A stretch of DNA of 64,000 bases, from the NCBI GenBank assembly GCA_029776225.1, contig JAKOTR010000032.1:62001-126000 (forward strand), written 5' to 3'. The position numbers and the translations under genes were made by a program. Numbering within the stretch: position 1 is the first letter of the stretch; the number at the start of each line of letters is the position of its first letter. This DNA comes from Acidobacteriota bacterium (GTDB lineage: Bacteria > Acidobacteriota > Terriglobia > Bryobacterales > Bryobacteraceae). The notes beneath the pieces were generated by a model. That model saw only the letters and a program-made list of their open reading frames with translations, had not been told where the DNA came from and searched no databases. Positions 52,494-61,840 of this stretch are shown here, piece after piece.

Positions 52494-53444
52494 GTGGAGC
52501 GCTCGCTATCCCAGGAGGAAATAGACAGCGTATTTAGTTCGCTGCATGGCAAAAAGCCGGACGAAGCCAGGGCGGTCCCCTACGATTTCCGCCGTCCGGA
52601 CCGGATCGCCAAGGACCAGCTTCGCGCTATTCACCTCCTGCACGACAACTTCGCCCGCAACCTCGCCTCCAGCCTTTCGGCGTACCTGCGGGCCTACGCC
52701 ATGGTAACGCTCGTCTCGGTCGAGCAGCTTTCCTTTTCCGAATTCTCCCAGTGCCTTCCCTCTCCGACCTGCCTCGTCTCGCTGGCGATGAAACCTTACG
52801 AGGGAAGCGCCGTTCTGGAAATCAACTCCTCGCTCGTGTTCCCGATCCTGGAAATGCTGCTCGGCGGCAACGGCAAGGCCAGCGCGAAGATCAACCGTGA
52901 GGTCACCGATATCGAGCAGGTGGTGCTGGACGGGCTCTACCGCATCATCCTGCACGACCTCAGACAGGCCTGGAGCAGCATCACCCCGATCGATTTCACC
53001 ATCGAGAGCCGCGAAACCGAACCGCAACTCCTGCAAATCATGGCGCCGAACGAAGCCGTCGTCGCCATCGGCCTCGAAGTGCGGATCGCCGAGTGCTCCG
53101 GCCTGATCAACATCGGCCTGCCCTCGATCATCATCAAGATGCTGCGCCAGAAATTCGACCAGCAATGGACGGTCCGGCGCACCGCTTCGACCGAGGAAGA
53201 ACAGGCGCGTATGCTGCGGCTCATCCAGTCCTCGAACATTCTGCTCGATGCCAGATTGCAAGGGCCGACGATCTCCGTCGAGGATATGCTCAAGCTCAAC
53301 GTTGGGGACGTCTTGACGTTCGACTACCCGGCGGACCGTCCGATCAGCTTCCTGGTGAACGGCAAGCTCAAATATCGCGGATTTGTGGCCTGCTCAGGCC
53401 GCAAAAAGGCTTTCTTGATCGAGGAATTATACCAAGGCGATTGA
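52494..53444 (+). CDS. fliM: Flagellar motor switch protein FliM
   Basis: The 316-residue protein from GTG 52494, with GGGAG eight bases upstream, begins MERSLSQEEIDSVFSSL, the LSQxEIDxL CheY-P binding peptide of FliM. It continues through the FliM middle domain (LLHDNFARNLASSLSAYLRAYAMVTLVSVEQLSFSEF) and has the C-terminal SpoA domain (VGDVLTFDYPADRPISFLVNGKLKYRGFVA). It is a part of the C-ring that sets motor direction. No other flagellar gene is in the window; its neighbours are nuoA and ftsZ. Confidence 0.94.
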   Translation: MERSLSQEEIDSVFSSLHGKKPDEARAVPYDFRRPDRIAKDQLRAIHLLHDNFARNLASSLSAYLRAYAMVTLVSVEQLSFSEFSQCLPSPTCLVSLAMKPYEGSAVLEINSSLVFPILEMLLGGNGKASAKINREVTDIEQVVLDGLYRIILHDLRQAWSSITPIDFTIESRETEPQLLQIMAPNEAVVAIGLEVRIAECSGLINIGLPSIIIKMLRQKFDQQWTVRRTASTEEEQARMLRLIQSSNILLDARLQGPTISVEDMLKLNVGDVLTFDYPADRPISFLVNGKLKYRGFVACSGRKKAFLIEELYQGD

Positions 53445-53454
53445 CGGCCGCCGC

Positions 53455-54705
53455 TTACTGAAGCGCCCGCCGCCGCAAATACGCCGGAGTATCCAAATCG
53501 TTGAGGTCTTCTTCTTCCTCTACCGGAGCAGGCGCCGGGGGAGGAACCGGATAACCCGTCGTTGCCCTGGGCGCCGCCGGCGGTTCGGGTTCGGGCGCAA
53601 CCGGAGGCGCGGCCGCAGCACGCTCCGGCTCCATCTCGCTCAGCCAGAGCGTCTGAGCCGCTGCGGCAACCGGTTCCTCCTCCGGCTCCAATTCCCGCGC
53701 CGGCACACTCCGCTGCCGCGCGAAGCCGGTGGCGATCACGGTTACCTTCACCGAATCCTCCATCGCCTCGTTCAGCACAACCCCGAAGTTCACCTCGACG
53801 TCCTCGTTTTCCGTCGCCGCGCGGATCAACTCGCACGCTTCGTGGACATCGTGCAGTCCGAGCCGGCTGGAGCCTACGATATTCAAAAGCACGCTCTGCG
53901 CGCCCTTGATCCCGGCGCCCTCCAGCAGCGGGCAGCCGATCGCCTCTTTGGCCGCCTTGACAGCGGCGCCCTCGCCGGACGCCGTCGCCGTGCCCAGCAG
54001 CGCGCAGCCGGCACCGAACATCGTCGAGCGCACATCGGAAAAGTCGCGGTTGATGAAGCCGGGCGTGGTCATGATCTCGACGATATCGGAAACCGTGCGG
54101 CGCAGGAAGTCGTGTCCCATCCGGAACGCTTCCACGAGGCTCGTGCCCCGCGGCGCAAGCGTCAGCAGCCGGTCGTTCGACACGGTAATCACGGCGTCGA
54201 CAATGGCCGCCAGTTCCTCCAGGCCCTTCTCGGCCTGGCGCCTGCGGCGCGCCCCCTCGAACGTGAACGGTTTGGTCGCAACCGCCATGGTCAAGGCGCC
54301 CATTTCCTTGCCGAGCGATGCGATTACCGGGGCCGCGCCGCTGCCCGTTCCGCCGCCCAGTCCCGCCGCGACAAACACCAGGTCCGCGCCCTCGAGAATC
54401 TCGCAGATCCGCTCCGTATCGTCGAGCGCGGCCTGCCGCCCGATGGACGGATCGGCCCCCGTCCCGCGCCCGTGCGTGATCTTACAGCCGATGGCAAGCT
54501 TGTTCTGCACCGGGCAAGCCTGCAAAGCCTGCACGTCCGTGTTCACGACGTAGAACTCGACGCCCTCCAGGCCGCCCTCCATCATGTGAGCCACCGCGTT
54601 GGAGCCGCCTCCTCCGACTCCGATCACCTTGATCTTCGCCGCGGTGTGTGTGTCGTCCTGCAACTCGTATTTCAAATTGCCAACGTTGGCGTCGAGCAAA
54701 TCCAT
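53455..54705 (-). CDS. ftsZ: Cell division protein FtsZ
   Basis: The 416-residue protein has IKVIGVGGGGSNAVAHMMEGGLEGVEFYVVNTD, the tubulin signature GGGTGSG at residues 117-123, and NRDFSDVRSTMF. The tail after about residue 330 is long, Pro/Glu-rich and unstructured. It ends with DLDTPAYLRRRALQ, the conserved C-terminal peptide that binds FtsA. GGAGGCACAG precedes the ATG. It polymerises with GTP as the division ring. It is the last gene of the dcw cluster in transcription order, 15 bases after ftsA. Confidence 0.97.
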   Translation of the reverse strand: MDLLDANVGNLKYELQDDTHTAAKIKVIGVGGGGSNAVAHMMEGGLEGVEFYVVNTDVQALQACPVQNKLAIGCKITHGRGTGADPSIGRQAALDDTERICEILEGADLVFVAAGLGGGTGSGAAPVIASLGKEMGALTMAVATKPFTFEGARRRRQAEKGLEELAAIVDAVITVSNDRLLTLAPRGTSLVEAFRMGHDFLRRTVSDIVEIMTTPGFINRDFSDVRSTMFGAGCALLGTATASGEGAAVKAAKEAIGCPLLEGAGIKGAQSVLLNIVGSSRLGLHDVHEACELIRAATENEDVEVNFGVVLNEAMEDSVKVTVIATGFARQRSVPARELEPEEEPVAAAAQTLWLSEMEPERAAAAPPVAPEPEPPAAPRATTGYPVPPPAPAPVEEEEDLNDLDTPAYLRRRALQ

Positions 54706-54720
54706 CTGTGCCTCCTGCTG

Positions 54721-55917
54721 CTATGCGCCCAGTACTTTAGCTAAGAACCCGCTGCTCCTCCGGTCCAGTTCCGCCCGCAGCTTCAGCCGGGCCGAATACA
54801 TGGCCAGCCCGGCCGCCGCGGTCCATGCGGGGTCGTCGATTTCTCCCGGCCAGTCCATGATTCCCACCGGCAATCCGATGCGCGCCTGGCATTTCAGAAC
54901 TTTTTCCGCGGCGTCGCACATCCCTTGCAGCCGCGCGCCGCCGCCGGTAAGCACGCACTCCATTAACATCTGCTCCAGGCCGATGCGCTTCAGTTCCTCC
55001 GCCACGAACTCGAACAGCTCCAGCGCGCGCGCTTCCAGAATCAAGTTCAGCTCGCGGCACGGCGCCTCGCGCGCGGGACGCCCCGGCGCCGCGGGCAGCT
55101 CGATCAGGCTGTTGTCCGCGCCAAGGCCCAGCAGGGCGCACCCGTACTGCTCCTTGATCCAGGCCGCGTCCTCGGGGTTCACGATCAGCCCGCGAGCCAC
55201 GTCGCGAGTGAAATGGTCGCCGCAGATCGGAAGGCTGGAGGACAACAGCAATGCCTCGCCGTAATAAGCCGCCAAATCGGTGGAATGTGCGCCGATATCC
55301 ACCACCACACTCCCCTCGCGCCGCTCTTCCGGCAGAATGGAGGCATAGGCCGCCGCCAGCGGCTCGAAGACCGTTTCCTCCACCACCAGGTGCGCCTCGT
55401 TCGCCGCGCCGACCAGCGCGTGGTGATCCTGCCGGGAGCCGGTCACCAGGTGAACGTACACCTCCAGCCGCGAACCGATCATCCCGCGCGGATTTCTGTG
55501 GCCGGGGCGGCCATCGACGGTGAAATCCTGCGGCGTCAGGTGCAGCACCATTTCGTCTTCCTGCAACTGCACGCGCGAGGCCCGTTCGATCACGCGGTTC
55601 ACGTCGTTCTGATCGATTTGCCGCGGGAAGCCGATCTCGTATCCGCCGCGCCCGTTCGTTCCGCAAACGCTGCCGCCGATTCCGAACACCGCGGATCCGA
55701 TCGGCGTCTGCGCCAGCGCCTCGGCTTCGCGCACAGCCCGCAGAATGGACTCCGAAACGGCCTTCTGATCGGCGATGCGCCCCTTGTACCAGCCCTGTGA
55801 CGGCGCCGCGGCGTAGCCCAGCAGGCGCACCCGGGCATCCTCCATCAGCAGGATGACGCACCGCGTCCACTGGCTCCCGGCGTCCACACCGGCCGCAAGA
55901 ACCGGTTTAGCGGGCAT
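54721..55917 (-). CDS. ftsA: Cell division protein FtsA
   Basis: The 398-residue actin-like protein starts MPAKPVLAAGVDAGSQWTRCVILLM with the ATPase phosphate-1 motif. It has VVDIGAHSTDLAAYYGEALL and CVLTGGGARLQGM. The C-terminus ELDRRSSGFLAKVLGA is an amphipathic membrane-targeting helix. It tethers FtsZ to the membrane. Its start overlaps the end of ftsQ by 11 bases. Confidence 0.95.
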   Translation of the reverse strand: MPAKPVLAAGVDAGSQWTRCVILLMEDARVRLLGYAAAPSQGWYKGRIADQKAVSESILRAVREAEALAQTPIGSAVFGIGGSVCGTNGRGGYEIGFPRQIDQNDVNRVIERASRVQLQEDEMVLHLTPQDFTVDGRPGHRNPRGMIGSRLEVYVHLVTGSRQDHHALVGAANEAHLVVEETVFEPLAAAYASILPEERREGSVVVDIGAHSTDLAAYYGEALLLSSSLPICGDHFTRDVARGLIVNPEDAAWIKEQYGCALLGLGADNSLIELPAAPGRPAREAPCRELNLILEARALELFEFVAEELKRIGLEQMLMECVLTGGGARLQGMCDAAEKVLKCQARIGLPVGIMDWPGEIDDPAWTAAAGLAMYSARLKLRAELDRRSSGFLAKVLGA

Positions 55918-56821
55918 CGGAGCCTCCCGTGCCCACCACGGTGATGCGGTCGTCCAGCCGCAGATCGAACGTGCGCGCCCCGGGCAGCCTGCGGCTGATC
56001 TCCGGGTAATTGGCCAGAAACCTGGTCAGCCGGGGAAGATAGCGCTGGTTGCCCAGCATCAGCCGCACCGCACGTCCCTCCACGTTGTAGGTGACGATGA
56101 GATTCTCGGGATCGTCCGCATTGATTTCCGATATCTGGCCCGAATGGCTTTGTACCTCAGCGATCAGATCCATTGCCTGCTGCACGCGCTCCCGCCTTGC
56201 CTCGACCGGCTGCTGCCGCGTGAGGCCGTACAGCGCCGGAAGGTTGAAGCGCGCGCGCGGCGGCGGCGTCAGGATTATGCCCTCGCCGTCCACCAGCGCC
56301 GCCTCGTACCGCACCGTGCCGGAGGCGTCGCGCGATTGCGGCAGCATCGCGAATGCCACCGGAGTGCGCTCGTAGATCCTGACGTCCACCCGGTTTGGCC
56401 ACCGGCGCGAGACGGACGCGTCGCGAACCCAATCGATCCGCATCAGCGCGCGGCGCCGTTCGGCCAGCGGCATCAGGTAGATGCTGCGCCCGAAATCCTC
56501 CGCGAACACCCCCACCACCTGCGCCTGCGGCGCGTAGCGTAATCCCGTGATCGACAGGTTCGGATGCGCCTCCGGGCTGCCCGTAAGGATGAAGTGCCCG
56601 TCGCTGGCCAGGAACTGGTCGATCCGGTAACCAGCCGCAATCACCGCCAGCGCGGCGATCGCCAGACTCGCCCAATACAGCCATTTCCGTGCGCGGCGGC
56701 CCCAGCTTTTCGGCGCCTCCGCTTTGCGCCGCGTTCGCGCCGCCGGCGCCGCCTCCGGCGCTCTTGCGGAGATCTCCTCGGAGTCCGCCACCTCGAGTTG
56801 TGCGCTCTGCCTGCGGCCCAT
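55907..56821 (-). CDS. ftsQ: Cell division protein FtsQ
   Basis: The 304-residue bitopic protein has a basic cytoplasmic N-terminus, one transmembrane helix (about residues 47-68, KWLYWASLAIAALAVIAAGY), then the POTRA domain (GHFILTGSPEAHPNLSITGLRYAPQAQVVGVF) and the FtsQ beta domain (IDWVRDASVSRRWPNRVDVRIYERTPVAF). It links FtsZ/FtsA side proteins to FtsBL in the periplasm. It sits three bases after murC. Confidence 0.92.
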   Translation of the reverse strand: MGRRQSAQLEVADSEEISARAPEAAPAARTRRKAEAPKSWGRRARKWLYWASLAIAALAVIAAGYRIDQFLASDGHFILTGSPEAHPNLSITGLRYAPQAQVVGVFAEDFGRSIYLMPLAERRRALMRIDWVRDASVSRRWPNRVDVRIYERTPVAFAMLPQSRDASGTVRYEAALVDGEGIILTPPPRARFNLPALYGLTRQQPVEARRERVQQAMDLIAEVQSHSGQISEINADDPENLIVTYNVEGRAVRLMLGNQRYLPRLTRFLANYPEISRRLPGARTFDLRLDDRITVVGTGGSDAR

Positions 56822-56824
56822 GGT

Positions 56825-58210
56825 CTATGCTCCGCGAATGCGTTCCAGAAGGCGGTCTCCCGCCTGCCACACGTTACCCGCTCCCAGCGTCAGGACCAAA
56901 TCGCCGGGCTTCGCCGCCGCCAGCGCGGCCTCGACCGCGCGCTCGATCGTTCCCACGTACTCCACCGACTTGTGCCCGAAGTCGCGGATCCGCGCCGCCA
57001 GTGCCTCGGCGCTCACACCTTCTATCGGCTTCTCGGACGCCGCGTAGATATCCAGCACGAACACCGAATCGGCCTGGTAAAAACACCGGGCGAACTCGTC
57101 CATCAGGTGGAGCGTGCGGCTGTAGCGGTGCGGCTGGAAGATGACGTGAATCTTGCCGTAATTGCACTGCCGCGCCGCGGCCAGCGTCGAGCGGATCTCG
57201 GTGGGATGATGGCCATAGTCGTCGACCACCGTGATGCCGCACGCCGTCCCGCGCTCCTGAAACCGGCGGTCCACGCCGGTGTAGGCGGCCAGACCCTCCC
57301 GAATCGCCTCCACGGGGACTTCCAGCTCCAGGCTCACCGCCGCGGCGGCGGCCGCATTCAGCACGTTGTGAGCGCCGGGCACCTGGAGCCGGAACTCACC
57401 GAGATCCGTGCCGCGGTTGCGCAGCCGGAAGGTGCTGGACAGATGCCTGTATTCGCAATCGCTCACCACCACGTCGGCCTGCGCCCGCGTGCCGTAGGTG
57501 ATCGTTCGCCTCTTCACTTCCGGCAGAATCCGCTGCACGTTCTCGTCGTCCAGGCAAAGCACCGCAGCGCCGTAGAACGGCACCTTGTTCACGAATTCGA
57601 CAAACGCCGCGCGGATTTCTTCGATCGAAGAGTAGTGATCCAGGTGCTCGCGGTCGATGTTCGTCACAATCGCCAGAATCGGCGAGAGCTTTAAAAACGA
57701 ACCGTCGCTTTCGTCCGATTCCACCAGCAGGAAGTCGCTATTGCCGAGCCGCGCGTTCGAGCCGCCGATCGACTTCAGCCGGCCGCCCACCACCACGGTC
57801 GGGTCCTGCCCGCCGCGGCTCAGAATCGTCGCCAGCATCGAAGTCGTGGAGGTCTTGCCGTGGCTCCCGGCCACCGCGATGCCGTACTTCAGCCGCATCA
57901 GCTCGGCCAGCATTTCTCCGCGCGGGATCACCGGGATCTGGCGCCGCCGCGCCTCCAACACCTCCGGGTTGTCCTCGCTGATCGCGGAACTCACCACCAC
58001 GGCCTTCGCCGCGCCGATGTTCTCCGCCGCGTGTCCTTCGTAAATCTTCGCCCCCAACTCCGCCAGGCGCTCGGTAATCGGCGTCCGCCTCAAGTCCGAA
58101 CCGGTGATCGTGAAGCCGAGATCGAGCAGGATTTCGGCGATCCCGCTCATTCCGATCCCGCCGATGCCGGTGAAATGCAGATGTTGGGGTTTAAGAAACA
58201 TTTTCTCCAT
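56825..58210 (-). CDS. murC: UDP-N-acetylmuramate--L-alanine ligase
   Basis: The 461-residue Mur ligase begins [40 protein letters not shown]. It has the ATP loop [35 protein letters not shown], and [20 protein letters not shown]. It adds L-alanine to UDP-MurNAc, the first stem peptide residue. A 66-base gap separates it from murG upstream; other junctions in the cluster are overlaps or shorter gaps. Confidence 0.96.
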   Translation of the reverse strand: MEKMFLKPQHLHFTGIGGIGMSGIAEILLDLGFTITGSDLRRTPITERLAELGAKIYEGHAAENIGAAKAVVVSSAISEDNPEVLEARRRQIPVIPRGEMLAELMRLKYGIAVAGSHGKTSTTSMLATILSRGGQDPTVVVGGRLKSIGGSNARLGNSDFLLVESDESDGSFLKLSPILAIVTNIDREHLDHYSSIEEIRAAFVEFVNKVPFYGAAVLCLDDENVQRILPEVKRRTITYGTRAQADVVVSDCEYRHLSSTFRLRNRGTDLGEFRLQVPGAHNVLNAAAAAAVSLELEVPVEAIREGLAAYTGVDRRFQERGTACGITVVDDYGHHPTEIRSTLAAARQCNYGKIHVIFQPHRYSRTLHLMDEFARCFYQADSVFVLDIYAASEKPIEGVSAEALAARIRDFGHKSVEYVGTIERAVEAALAAAKPGDLVLTLGAGNVWQAGDRLLERIRGA

Positions 58211-58276
58211 GCCGCAACCGCGCGGCGAAAAAACATTTATCTAGGCCATTGTTTCGGCTTCGGCCGCGCATGTCAA

Positions 58277-59350
58277 TTAAAATCTTCGGTCCGCCACTTC
58301 TTCGAGCAGGTCCGCCGCGCGCGCCGCGGCGCCCGGCCGCGCGAACCTTCGCGCCGCTTCGCCCATACGCTCCAGCAGGCGCCTTTCGGACGCCAGCCGC
58401 CGCACCTCCTCGAACAGCCTCTTGCCGTCGAACTCGGCGTCCCTCACCAGCCGCGCCGCGCCGGCAGCCGCCAGAATTTCGGCGTTCCGAAGCTGGTGGT
58501 CGTCGGCCGCGAACGGGAACGGCACCAGGATCGCCGGTTTTCCCGCCGCCGCCAGTTCCGCGCAAGCGCCCGCGCCGGAGCGGCAAATCACCAGGTCAGC
58601 CTCCGCGAACGCTGCCGGCATATCTTCGATGAACGGAACCACTTCGCCGTCGAGTCCCGTGCGGGCAAACTCAGAGGCCAGTTCGTCCCAGGCTTCGCGT
58701 CCCGTCTGGTGAATCAGGCGCACCGCGAAATCCGCCTCGCGAAACAGCGGCCAGCTCCCGCGCGCGGCCTGGTTCAGCGTGCGCGAGCCGCGGCTGCCGC
58801 CCGTTATCAAAACCGTAAGCACGGCGGACCGCCTCTTCGGCGGAATCGAAAAAAATTCCTCGCGCACCGGCAGGCCCGTCAGTTCCGACTTCCCTTCCGG
58901 GAACCAGCGCGCCGTCTCTTCGAAATTGACGAGCACGCGGGCGGCCACCCGCCCCATCCAGCGGTTCGTCATGCCGGGCGCCGCATTCGGCTCCATCAGC
59001 ACCATGGGAATGCGCCGCGCCCAGGCCGCCAGCACAACCGGGCCCGCCACGTATCCGCCCATGCTGAATACCGCCGCCGGACGCCATCGCGCGAGCGAAC
59101 GCATCATCGCCAGCGTGCCGGTTCCAAGCTGCCAGAGCGTTTTCACCCGCCGCGCCATTCCTACGCGCTTGAGTCCGCCGATGCGGATCCGCTCCAGCCG
59201 GAAACCCGCCGCCGGGACGAGTTTCGCCTCAATTCCTTCCGCCGTGCCGACAAAGAACGGCTCGTGCCCGCGCCGCTTCAATTCCTCGGCCACCGCCAGC
59301 GCGGGAATCACGTGCCCGCCCGTGCCGCCGCCGGCCATCAAAAACTTCAT
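58277..59350 (-). CDS. murG: UDP-GlcNAc transferase MurG
   Basis: The 357-residue GT28 enzyme has KFLMAGGGTGGHVIPALAVAEELKRRGHEPFFVG at the N-terminus and VLITGGSRGSRTLNQAAR, and the donor-binding region DLVICRSGAGACAELAAAGKPAILVPFPFAADDHQLRNAE. It transfers GlcNAc to lipid I to make lipid II at the inner membrane face. It starts four bases inside the ftsW stop. Confidence 0.95.
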   Translation of the reverse strand: MKFLMAGGGTGGHVIPALAVAEELKRRGHEPFFVGTAEGIEAKLVPAAGFRLERIRIGGLKRVGMARRVKTLWQLGTGTLAMMRSLARWRPAAVFSMGGYVAGPVVLAAWARRIPMVLMEPNAAPGMTNRWMGRVAARVLVNFEETARWFPEGKSELTGLPVREEFFSIPPKRRSAVLTVLITGGSRGSRTLNQAARGSWPLFREADFAVRLIHQTGREAWDELASEFARTGLDGEVVPFIEDMPAAFAEADLVICRSGAGACAELAAAGKPAILVPFPFAADDHQLRNAEILAAAGAARLVRDAEFDGKRLFEEVRRLASERRLLERMGEAARRFARPGAAARAADLLEEVADRRF

Positions 59351-60486
59351 CCTGATTGCTCGCTCACGCTCAGCAGCATCCCAAGCAAGATCAGCGTGCT
59401 CAGCAGCGAACTGCCGCCGTAGCTGATCATCGGAAGCGGAATCCCCTTAGCCGGCGCCATATCCAGCACAACGCTCATGTTCATCAGCGCCTGTACCACG
59501 ATGATCGACGTGACCCCAACCGCCAGGTAGCGGCCGAAATCGTCCTGGGTCGAGCGCGCCAGTTGCAGCCCTCTCCACAGAATCACCAGGTACAGCACGA
59601 CCAGAGTGCCGCAGCCGAGCAGCCCCAGTTCCTCGCCGACTACAGCATAAATAAAATCCGTGTGCGCTTCGGGAAGGTAGAACAGCTTCTGCTTGCCGTC
59701 CATCAAGCCCTTTCCGATCAATCCGCCGCTGCCGACCGCGATCTTCGACTGCCGCACGTGGTAGCCCGGGTCGCGGTTGAACGACGATTGGCCCAGATAA
59801 GTCTTGACTTTCTCCCCCCAGGCGAACCGCTCCAGCGTCTTGTATTCGGGATCGAAAAAGCCGAACACGCGCACCATCCGGTACGGCTTCCAGGCCACCG
59901 CCGCTCCCACGCAGATGACTCCGATAATCAACGCCCTCCAGATGTACTTCTTCTCGAGGCCCGCCACGTAAAACACAACCGCGGCCGTGATCACCAAGAC
60001 CGCGGCCGTCCCCAAATCCGCGATCACCACCGCCACCGCGAGCGGCACCACCGCCACCAGCGCCGGCAATAGCGTGTGGCGGTTGTTGATCGCCTTCGCC
60101 CGCAGCGCGACAAAGTACGCCAGAAACAGGATCAGCGCCGGCTTGGCAAACTCCGAAGGCTGTATCCCTACCGGACCCAGCCGCAGCCAGCGGTGCGCCC
60201 GGCTGTCGACGAAATAGACCACAACCAGCAGGAAGAGCACTACGCCGATGGAGGCGAAGGCGCAGGCCGGGGAATTCAACCGGCGGTAATCCAGGCGCAT
60301 CAGCCCGATCATCACCGCCAGACCCAATACGGCCCAGGCCATCTGCCTCACGATGTAGTAACCCGAATACCCGAATTTCAGCTCCGCCACGACCGAGGAG
60401 GCGCTGTAGACCATCACCAGGCCGAAGCACACCAGCGCCAGGATGCAGCCGAACAACACCCAATCGGTCTTGACGCGCTGTGCCAT
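59347..60486 (-). CDS. ftsW: Cell division protein FtsW (SEDS glycosyltransferase)
   Basis: The 379-residue protein has about ten transmembrane helices and SEDS motifs: GLVMVYSASSVVA, WLRLGPVGIQPSEFAKPALILFLA, PEAHTDFIYAVVGEELGLLG and KGIPLPMISYGGSSLLSTLILLG. SEDS proteins polymerise glycan from lipid II with a partner class B PBP; ftsI is not in the visible part of the cluster. It begins three bases after murD. Confidence 0.93.
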   Translation of the reverse strand: MAQRVKTDWVLFGCILALVCFGLVMVYSASSVVAELKFGYSGYYIVRQMAWAVLGLAVMIGLMRLDYRRLNSPACAFASIGVVLFLLVVVYFVDSRAHRWLRLGPVGIQPSEFAKPALILFLAYFVALRAKAINNRHTLLPALVAVVPLAVAVVIADLGTAAVLVITAAVVFYVAGLEKKYIWRALIIGVICVGAAVAWKPYRMVRVFGFFDPEYKTLERFAWGEKVKTYLGQSSFNRDPGYHVRQSKIAVGSGGLIGKGLMDGKQKLFYLPEAHTDFIYAVVGEELGLLGCGTLVVLYLVILWRGLQLARSTQDDFGRYLAVGVTSIIVVQALMNMSVVLDMAPAKGIPLPMISYGGSSLLSTLILLGMLLSVSEQSG

Positions 60487-60489
60487 AAC

Positions 60490-61836
60490 TCAGGACGCCT
60501 TGCGCTCTTCCAGCCTCATCACCGTTTCCTTGAACACCCGCCCGCGGTGCTCGTAATTGTCGAACTGATCGAAACTGGCGCACGCGGGCGCAAGCAGCAC
60601 CGTGTCGCCCGGCTCGGCCTCGCTCCAGGCTTCCCGGACGGCGGCTTCCAGCGTGCCCGCGAAGATCAGGCGCACGGAATCCCCCAAATGCTCGGCGATC
60701 TTCGGCGCCGCCGCCCCGATGAGCAGCGCCGCCCGAGCCTTCTCCCGCAGCAGCGGTTGCAGCACCGTGTAGTCGCTGCCCTTGTCCTTGCCGCCCAGTA
60801 TGATCCACAGCCGCCCCGGAAACGCTTCGATCGATTTCACCGTGGCGTCGACGTTCGTGGCTTTCGAATCGTTGTAGAAATCGACGCCGCCAATCGTCCG
60901 CACGTACTCGATGCGATGCTCGACGCCGGGGAACGTCCGCACCGCCGCCGCGATCGCTTCCAGCGGCACGCCCGCCATGTGCGCCGCGCCCGCCGCCGCC
61001 AGCGTGTTCTCCACGTTGTGCCGCCCGCGCAGCGGAATGTCGGCGATCGCCATGAACGGCGCGCCGTCGCAGTACAGCCGCTCGAAATCGGCGTAGAAGC
61101 CGGGTGAGATGGCGCGCTTCGTCGAGAACCAAATCTTCTGCCCGCGGCTGCGCCGCCCGTACTCCACGCAGCTCGCATCGTCCGCGTTGAGCACCGCGAA
61201 ATCGCCTTCCGTTTGCGTCTCGAACAGGCGCGCTTTGGCGTTTACGTAGTTCTCAAACGTGTGATGACGGTCCAGATGGTCCGGGGTGACGTTCAGGCAA
61301 ACGGCGATGTCCGCGCGGAAGCACTCGATGGTTTCCAGTTGGAAGCTGGAGAGCTCGATTACGTTCCACTGCTCCGTGCGCGACGTGGCGATCATCGCCG
61401 TAACCGGCGTTCCGATGTTGCCGCCCACCTGCACCGGAATCCCGGACTCGCGCAGAATATGGCCCGTGAGCGCCGTCGTCGTAGTCTTGCCGTTCGCTCC
61501 GGTGATTCCGATTGTGCGGCCCTGAAGAAAGCCGGCCGTCAGCTCCACTTCTCCGAGCACGCGCGTGCCGCGCCGCCTGGCCGCTTCCAGCTCCGGCAAA
61601 TCCGACGGCACGCCGGGCGAAATCACGATCGCATCGACCCCTTCAAACGCCGCGGCCGATTGCGGCTCGAACGGCACGCCGAGCCGCGCCAGCACCGTCC
61701 CGGCTTCGTTCAGCTCGCTCAACGGCTTGCTGTCGATCGCCCGCACCTTCGCGCCCCGGGACAGCAAAAACTCCACCACGGCCAGCCCTGACTGGCCCAT
61801 CCCCACTACCGCGATATTTTTTTCTTGAAAGTCCAA
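60490..61836 (-). CDS. murD: UDP-N-acetylmuramoylalanine--D-glutamate ligase
   Basis: The 448-residue Mur ligase begins MDFQEKNIAVVGMGQSGLAVVEFLLSRGAKVRAIDSK, with ATP loop GITGANGKTTTTALTGHIL, and NVTPDHLDRHHTFENYVNAK. It has NDSKATNVDATVKSIEAFPGRLWIILGGKDKGSDY. It adds D-Glu to UDP-MurNAc-L-Ala. It begins four bases after mraY. Confidence 0.96.
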   Translation of the reverse strand: MDFQEKNIAVVGMGQSGLAVVEFLLSRGAKVRAIDSKPLSELNEAGTVLARLGVPFEPQSAAAFEGVDAIVISPGVPSDLPELEAARRRGTRVLGEVELTAGFLQGRTIGITGANGKTTTTALTGHILRESGIPVQVGGNIGTPVTAMIATSRTEQWNVIELSSFQLETIECFRADIAVCLNVTPDHLDRHHTFENYVNAKARLFETQTEGDFAVLNADDASCVEYGRRSRGQKIWFSTKRAISPGFYADFERLYCDGAPFMAIADIPLRGRHNVENTLAAAGAAHMAGVPLEAIAAAVRTFPGVEHRIEYVRTIGGVDFYNDSKATNVDATVKSIEAFPGRLWIILGGKDKGSDYTVLQPLLREKARAALLIGAAAPKIAEHLGDSVRLIFAGTLEAAVREAWSEAEPGDTVLLAPACASFDQFDNYEHRGRVFKETVMRLEERKAS

Positions 61837-61840
61837 CTTC

